From the NCBI GenBank assembly GCA_963995525.1, contig OZ023214.1, positions 11,149,928 to 11,213,927 on the forward strand: a stretch of 64,000 bases of DNA, in the 5' to 3' direction. Source of the DNA: Escarpia spicata. Its lineage: Eukaryota > Annelida > Polychaeta > Sabellida > Siboglinidae. Positions 57,361 to 64,000 of the stretch are shown one piece after another (positions within the stretch are counted from its first letter, which is position 1; each line of letters begins with the position of its first letter). The notes beneath the pieces were generated by a model that saw only the letters and a program-made list of their open reading frames with translations, made no database searches and was not told the DNA's origin. The position numbers were made by a program, and so were the translations under genes.

Positions 57361-60300
57361 TTGAGTTGTTGTTCCCTAGGTGGGTGTAATGGTGATAACT
57401 GCTGCCCTTGGTTTGTTGTTCCATGGGTGGGTGTAATGGTGATAACTGCTGGCCTTGGTTTGCTGCTCCATGGGTGGGTGTAATGGTGATAACTGCTGCC
57501 CTTGGTTTGTTGCTCCATGGGTGGGTGTAATGGTGATAACTGCTGCCCTTGGTTTGTGCTCCATGGGTGGGTGTAATGGTGATAATTGATGCTCTTGTTT
57601 TGTTGCTCCATGGGTGGGTGTAATGGTGATAACTGCTGGCCTTGGTTTGTTGCTCCATGGGTGGGTGTAATGGTGATAACTGCTGCCCTTGGTTTGTTGC
57701 TCCGTGGGTGGGTGTAATTGTGATAACTGCTGCCCTTGGTTTGTGCTCCATGGGTGGGTATAATGGTGATAACTGCTGCCCTTGGTTTGTGCTCCATGGG
57801 TGGGTGTAATGGTGATAACTGATGCTCTTGTTTTGTTGCTCCATGGGTGGGTGTAATAGTGATAACTGCTGGCCTTGGTTTATTGCTCCATGGGTGGGTG
57901 TAATGGTGATAACTGCTGCCCTTGGTTTGTTGCTCATGGGTTGGTGTAATGGTGATAACTGCTGCCCTTGGTTTGTGCTCCATGGGTGGGTGTAATGGTG
58001 ATAATTGATGCTCTTATTTTGTTGCTCCACGGGTGGGTGTAATGGTGATAACTGCTGGCCTTGGTTTGTGCTCCATGGGTGGGTGTAATGGTGATAACTG
58101 CTGCCCTTGGTTTGTTGCTCCATGGGTGGGTGTAATGGTGATAACTGATGCTCTTGTTTTGTTGCTCCATGGGTGGGTGTAATAGTGATAACTGCTGGCC
58201 TTGGTTTGTTGCTCCATGGGTGGGTGTAATGGTGATAACTGCTGCCCTTGGTTTGTGCTCCATGGGTGGGTGTAATGGTGATAATTGATGCTCTTGTTTT
58301 GTTGCTCCACGGGTGGGTGTAATGGTGATAACTGCTGGCCTTGGTTTGTGCTCCATGGGTGGGTGTAATGGTGATAACTGCTGCCCTTGGTTTGTTGCTC
58401 CATGGGTGGGTGTAATGGTGATAACTGATGCTCTTGTTTTGTTGCTCCATGGGTGGGTGTAATAGTGATAACTGCTGCCCTTGGTTTGTTGCTCCATGGG
58501 TGGGTGTAATGGTGATAACTGCTGCCCTTGGTTTGAGCTCCATGGGTGGGTGTAATGGTGATAACTGATGCTCTTGTTTTGTTGCTCCATGGGTGGGTGT
58601 AATGGTGATAACTGCTGGCCTTGGTTTGTGCTCCATGGGTGGGTGTAATGGTGATAACTGCTGCCCTTGGTTTGTTGCTCCATGGGTGGGTGTAATGGTG
58701 ATAAGTGCTGGCCTTGGTTTGTTGCTCCATGGGTGGGTGTAATGGTGATAACTGCTGCCCTTGGTTTGTTGCTCCATGGGTGGGTGTAATGGTGATAACT
58801 GCTGCCTTTGCTTTGTGCTCCATGAGTGGGTGTAATGGTGATAACTGATGCTCTTGTTTTGTTGCTCCATGGGTGGGTGTAATGGTGATAACTGCTGCCC
58901 TTGGTTTGTTGCTCCATGGGTGGGTGTAATGGTGATAACTGATGCTTTTGTTTTTTTGCTCCATGGGTGGGTGTAATGGTGATAACTGCTGTCTTTGATT
59001 TGTTGCTCCATGGGTGGGTGTAATGGTGATAACTGCTGGCCTTGGTTTGTGCTCCATGGGTGGGTGTAATGGTGATAACTGATGCTTTTGTTTTGTTGCT
59101 CCATGGGTGGGTGTAATAGTGATAACTGCTGCCCTTTGTTTGTTGCTCCATGGGTGGGTGTAATGGTGCTAACTGCTGCCCTTGGTTTGTTGCTCCATGG
59201 GTGGGTGTAATAGTGATAACTGATGCTCTTGGTTTGTTGCTCCATGGGTTGGTGTAATAGTGATAACTGCTGGCCTTGGTTTGTTGCTCCATGGTTGGGT
59301 GTAATGGTGATATCTGCTGCCCTTGGTTTGTTGCTCCATGGGTGGGTGTAATGGTGATAACTGCTGCCCTTGGTTTGTGCTCCATGGGTGGGTGTAAATG
59401 TGATAACTGATGCTCTTGTTTTGTTGCTCCATGGGTGGGTGTAATGGTGATTACTGCTGGCCTTGGTTTGTGCTCCATGGGTGGGTTTAATGGTGATAAC
59501 TGATGCTCTTGTTTTGTTGCTCCATGGGTGGGTGTAATGGTGATAACTGCTGGCCTTGGTTTGTGCTCCTTGGGTGGGTGTAATGGTGATAACTGCTGCC
59601 CTTGGTTTGTTGCTCCATGGATGGGTGTAATGGTGATAACTGCTGGCCTTGGTTTGTTGCTCCATGGGTGGGTGTAATGGTGATAACTGCTGCCCTTGGT
59701 TTGTTGCTCCATGGGTGGGTGTAATGGTGATAACTGCTGCCTTTGCTTTGTGCTCCATGAGTGGGTGTAATGGTGATAACTGATGCTCTTGTTTTGTTGC
59801 TCCATGGGTGGGTGTAATGGTGATAACTGCTGCCCTTGGTTTGTTGCTCCATGGGTGGGTGTAATGGTGATAACTGCTGTCTTTGATTTGTTGCTCCATG
59901 GGTGGGTGTAATGGTGATAACTGCTGGCCTTGGTTTGTGCTCCATGGGTGGGTGTAATGGTGATAACTGATGCTTTTGTTTTGTTGCTCCATGGGTGGGT
60001 GTAATAGTGATAACTGCTGCCCTTGGTTTGTTGCTCCATGGGTGGGTGTAATGGTGCTAACTGCTGCCCTTGGTTTGTTGCTCCATGGGTGGGTGTAATA
60101 GTGATAACTGATGCTCTTGGTTTGTTGCTCCATGGGTGGGTGTAATAGTGATAACTGCTGGCCTTGGTTTGTTGCTCCATGGTTGGGTGTAATGGTGATA
60201 TCTGCTGCCCTTGGTTTGTTGCTCCATGGGTGGGTGTAATGGTGATAACTGCTGCCCTTGGTTTGTGCTCCATGGGTGGGTGTAAATGTGATAACTGATG

Positions 60301-61268
60301 CTCTTGTTTTGTTGCTCCATGGGTGGGTGTAATGGTGATTACTGCTGGCCTTGGTTTGTGCTCCATGGGTGGGTTTAATGGTGATAACTGATGCTCTTGT
60401 TTTGTTGCTCCATGGGTGGGTGTAATGGTGATAACTGCTGGCCTTGGTTTGTGCTCCTTGGGTGGGTGTAATGGTGATAACTGCTGCCCTTGGTTTGTTG
60501 CTCCATGGATGGGTGTAATGGTGATAACTGCTGGCCTTGGTTTGTTGCTCCATGGGTGGGTGTAATGGTGATAACTGCTGCCCTTGGTTTGTTGCTCCAT
60601 GGGTGGGTGTAATGGTGATAACTGCTGCCTTTGCTTTGTGCTCCATGAGTGGGTGTAATGGTGATAACTGATGCTCTTGTTTTGTTGCTCCATGGGTGGG
60701 TGTAATGGTGATAACTGCTGCCCTTGGTTTGTTGCTCCATGGGTGGGTGTAATGGTGATAAATGATGCTTTTGTTTTTTGCTCCATGGGTGGGTGTAATG
60801 GTGATAACTGCTGCCCTTGGTTTGTTGCTCCATGGGTGGGTGTAATGGTGATAACTGCTGCCTTTGCTTTGTGCTCCATGAGTGGGTGTAATGGTGATAA
60901 CTGATGCTCTTGTTTTGTTGCTCCATGGGTGGGTGTAATGGTGATAACTGCTGCCCTTGGTTTGTTGCTCCATGGGTGGGTGTAATTGTGATAACTGATG
61001 CTTTTGTTTTTTTGCTCCATGGGTGGGTGTAATTGTGATAACTGCTGGCCTTGATTTGTTGCTCCATGGGTGGGTGTAATGGTGATAACTGCTGCCCTTG
61101 GTTTGTGCTCCATGGGTGGGTGTAATGGTGATAACTGCTGGTCTTGGTTTGTTGCTCCTTGGGTGGGTGTAATGGTGATAACTGTTGCTCTTGGTTTGTT
61201 GCTCCATGTGTGGGTGTAATGGTGATGATTGCTGCACTTGAGTTGTTGCTCCCTGGGTGGGTGTAATA
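57361..61268. repeat. 47-bp minisatellite, about 83 copies, with 888-bp higher-order period
   Basis: The plus-strand unit reads GCTCCATGGGTGGGTGTAAT, GGTGATAACTGCTGCCCTTG and GTTTGTT (47 bp). A common variant lacks one T (46 bp). Frequent alternatives are CTGGCC, ATGCTCTT and ATGCTTTT in the third block, which mark unit types. Unit types recur in the same order 888 bp apart (for example 59169-59432 against 60057-60320, and from 59487 against 60375). The array lies in intron 1 of the calcium sensor gene. Confidence 0.97.
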
Positions 61269-61724
61269 AGCTAATTATAGGCATGATAGTTTCCAGGAAT
61301 ACAGTATTGATGTTAAAGGTATAATGTGAACGTAATTTCTTATGTAGTGCGCCGTGCAGTCCGCGTGACCGCTCAGTGTTTTACACATCATCCCTAATAC
61401 ACAGTTCTTTCAAACACCTGCTCGATCTTTCAGTTGCTGGATGAAGATCACCCGTTAACGCATTTTCTCGTTTGACATGCTTAGATGACTTAGGCAATAT
61501 ATTACAATAAACGAAATTTCCCAAACTTCGAATCAACAACAAAAGGATTGGACCCTTGTTTACTCGATTGAGTATCCAATTATTTACGCACTGGGTACTG
61601 TTCAAGGCCACGCTGACCGTGAGGACGTTCGTGACTTGTTCAACATTGTCACACATATGCAATTTGTGGTATTATACCTATATATGATATATACGATATG
61701 TCTATATGATATCGTGTCCCTACA

Positions 61725-61840
61725 TAACTGTACTATACTATATTGTATACTATACTGTATATTATACTGTATACTATACTATACTATACTATTGCTATAT
61801 TGTACTATAGTATACTATAGTATACTACACTACATCATGC
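61725..61840. repeat. ACTAT-rich simple repeat
   Basis: Imperfect tandem ACTAT/GTATACTAT units in intron 1 of the calcium sensor gene. Confidence 0.85.
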
Positions 61841-62122
61841 TGTTCTCACAACGTTTGGCTTACACGATCGATCAACTTTAGTTGCACACATAGATGCATC
61901 TACACTGTACTCTTGTCTTGAAATGTTCGATGAAACGCGACTAGGTCAATAGAAACAAATCGTACTACATTTTCAAATCGTCCCATTTGATGTGTGAGTT
62001 GTAAAACATCACTACCACGACGGTGCCAACCACTGATTGCAACGTCAAACCCATGGTATCAACCGCAAACCAGTATCAATAAGATGTCCTGTCCTTGTTC
62101 TACTCATCTATAGCACGGAATA

Positions 62123-62397
62123 CACTGGCACTTTTCCCCAGACCCGACACGACCCGTCAACACCAGACCAGACCACATTGGTCCGGATTGCAGCGTGCAC
62201 GCTACACCGACTGCGTCAGACCCGAAGCCAGTGTGACGTCACAATCACTTAAACACGAACCCTTTCGTCAGACTGACAGACAAGCCCCGATTACAATCAG
62301 ACGTGACGATACACCAGCCGACTGACACCGCCCCGATCCGACTAAACCAACACCGACTGGTTTGGTCTGGTTTGGACGGGTTGGGCAAATGTCAGTG
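62123..62397. mobile_element. MITE-like element flanked by TA
   Basis: The ends CACTGGCACTTTTCCCC and, inverted, CACTGACATTTGCCCAACCC lie between TA dinucleotides (62121-62122 and 62398-62399). Inner parts also match in inverted orientation (GACCCGTCAACACCAGACC against ACCCGTCCAAACCAGACC). It is 275 bp and non-coding, in intron 1 shortly before exon 2. Confidence 0.65.
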
Positions 62398-62876
62398 TAT
62401 CCCGGTCTTTAGGTTCCCTCGTGCAGACTGGACAATGTCTATATGATTTCATGTCCCTGTTTTACTCGTATAATTTGCACTCAAGCAGACAGGATAATAT
62501 ATATATGATGTCGTGTGCCCGATCTACTCATATAATGTTCACCCGTGCAGACTGGACACCTATGTATGGCCGTGTAACATTGTTGTATGCATCGCTAAGA
62601 ATTAACAGGAGGCTTTTATCGATCTACGGGATCGTCACGAGCAACATACATTATTTAATGTTAGCCCATACAACTGAACTGAATGGTAACTCATCACCTT
62701 TGGGTGACACCATTGCATTCCAACACATATCCACATGTTTGCATTAGACGCATGACGAACGAGAAGCATGTGGCTGTCAAACCTACACAGAATGCACTAA
62801 AGCAGATGACATCGATGGTAAAACAAAACATCAGTGTTGACCATGGATACACACCGATTTTTCTCTCTGATTACAG

Positions 62877-63006
62877 AGAATTCCTGCTCTCGACCAACCT
62901 CTCGAGACGTGGTAGCATAGACGAGAAACTGCGATGGTTGTTCCACATGTACGACCTGGACCACAATGGCTACGTTACCATCAATGAAGTTACCCATATG
63001 TGTAAG
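62877..63006 (+). CDS. Neuronal calcium sensor (recoverin family) protein, exon 2
   Basis: Completes codon 82 (Arg) and encodes residues 83-125. The join restores TIDFREFLLSTNLSRRG, the conserved stretch between EF-hands 2 and 3. KLRWLFHMYDLDHNGYVTIN then holds the third EF-hand loop, residues 108-119 (Asp108, Asp110, Asn112, Thr116, Glu119), with calcium ligands intact. The acceptor is GATTACAG and the donor is TGTAAG|GTATGC, phase 0. The fourth EF-hand and the C-terminus must lie beyond 64000; nothing matching them occurs in the remaining kilobase. Compared with vertebrate members (FSMYDLDGNGYISKAEM) the exon is clearly homologous but divergent. Confidence 0.92.
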
Positions 63007-63301
63007 GTATGCCACATACCTGGATCGCATGAAGGCTTCGCACTATGTAATCAATAATGTTGGTACCACAAGTTCTCTCGCTTTAAGATACAATGTTTGC
63101 TAGACAATCTTAGAAGTTATTGACATACCTGCACGTACACGCACATACATACATCCCCACACACACATGCACGCACATAAACATCACGCACGCCAGCACG
63201 CACGCTTTCATGCACACACGTTTTCATGCACACACCTACACAACCACACACGCGCGCACGCACACACGCACGCACGCACGCAGACACAAGCGCACGCACT
63301 T

Positions 63302-63479
<178 letters not shown>

Positions 63480-63539
63480 TACACACACCACGCCAGCACG
63501 CATACATGCACACACGCAGCCACGCACGCATATGGTCTG

Positions 63540-64000
63540 CCGAAACCATGGTAACGTGAGTACGTGATGACAAATCTTGGGAATGTGACAATGCATGACA
63601 ATTATCGTATACCAGGCATCACGCATGGCAAGGTGACAACACGGGGAACATCACATACGCCACGTTACCATTTTGCCCTAATAACAAGTCATTGGATATT
63701 AGGACAAACGTGCCAATGGTTAGAACGAGTTGGGTAGCAACATAATGAGTGCATTTTCTGTTATTTTCACGAAATTGTGTAACTTATGAAGTTAAGAAAT
63801 ACTAGTACAAATACAAAAAATGGGGGAACTATATTCACTGCTCACAAAATATATCTAGACTCTCTCTCTCAAACAAAACATATTTTAATTTTTGAGAGGC
63901 TTACATTTATCACTGCGTAAGGTCAAATTACTGCTGACTCTCTTTCAAAGATGGCTGCTGTTAAACAGTTTGGAAACATGGTTAGAGTACTGTCGAACTT
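63540..64000 (+). other. Downstream intron of the calcium sensor gene
   Basis: No exon was recognised in this stretch; the gene is inferred to continue past the window. Confidence 0.4.

Larger units (their letters stand above)
56540..62876 (+). other. Intron 1 of the calcium sensor gene (6.3 kb)
   Basis: Starts GTGAGC and ends TTCTCTCTGATTACAG. Nearly two thirds of it is the 47-bp minisatellite at 57361-61268. It also holds an ACTAT-rich repeat (61725-61840) and a MITE-like element (62123-62397). Confidence 0.85.

Noticed and set aside
57323..61284. Open frames of 1304, 1116, 347 and 230 codons on the minus strand as protein genes
   Set aside because: They are the 47-bp minisatellite translated in rotating frames. 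No start context, splice sites or non-repeat domain supports a gene, and they lie antisense in an intron.

Overview
This is a window of animal (metazoan) nuclear DNA, AT-rich and dominated by transposable elements. The basis is spliced genes with GT-AG introns, an animal paired-like homeobox gene, an XXYLT1-type glycosyltransferase, a neuronal calcium sensor gene, and several clades of non-LTR retrotransposon (LINE). Large introns, long dinucleotide and tetranucleotide arrays and CR1-like elements with an esterase ORF1 fit a marine invertebrate such as a mollusc, brachiopod, annelid or basal deuterostome. The sequence alone does not settle which.

Three host genes can be assembled with consistent reading phase. 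(1) A paired-like homeobox gene on the minus strand, exons 20077-19963, 18323-18004 and 9998-9723, encodes 236 residues, most like Isx with Drgx as the main alternative. (2) XXYLT1 on the plus strand, exons 42245-42544 and 44288-44953, encodes 321 residues; it is a type II Golgi/ER xylosyltransferase of family GT8. (3) The 5' part of a recoverin/NCS-family calcium sensor on the plus strand has exons 56295-56539 and 62877-63006 and continues past the window. No shared pathway is evident.

Between and inside these genes lies a dense, nested landscape of mobile DNA. One CR1-like family appears as three large copies with ORF1 and/or ORF2 remnants (1-3570; 30593-34445 minus; 34905-36549 minus), a fourth split by insertions (46262-52503), and two short 3' ends (15853-16262 minus; 19757-19860 plus). 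Where the 3' terminus is preserved, it is a small hairpin followed by 10-bp repeats close to TTGTTAAATC. Other LINEs are an EEP+RT element (21082-24265 minus), a PHD-finger LINE (25560-30400 minus) interrupted by an L2-like fragment and a non-autonomous hAT, an RTE-like fragment whose RT gene carries a 16-copy 62-bp minisatellite (36745-38340), and an LINE tail (50604-51044).

DNA transposons include a 3.1-kb element with roughly 0.6-kb terminal inverted repeats and a Cys-rich (CXC-like) gene inserted in the fourth CR1 copy (47165-50325). There is also a hAT transposase relic (about 40150-40925 minus), a 2.2-kb fold-back element (3700-5945), and several MITE-like palindromes.

The 47-bp minisatellite in intron 1 of the calcium sensor (57361-61268) has a higher-order 888-bp period and is stop-free on the opposite strand. 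The most promising leads are the CXC-protein transposon, the covarying CR1 3' hairpin, and a 0.33-kb duplication of the XXYLT1 exon 1/intron 1 junction at 53954-54289.
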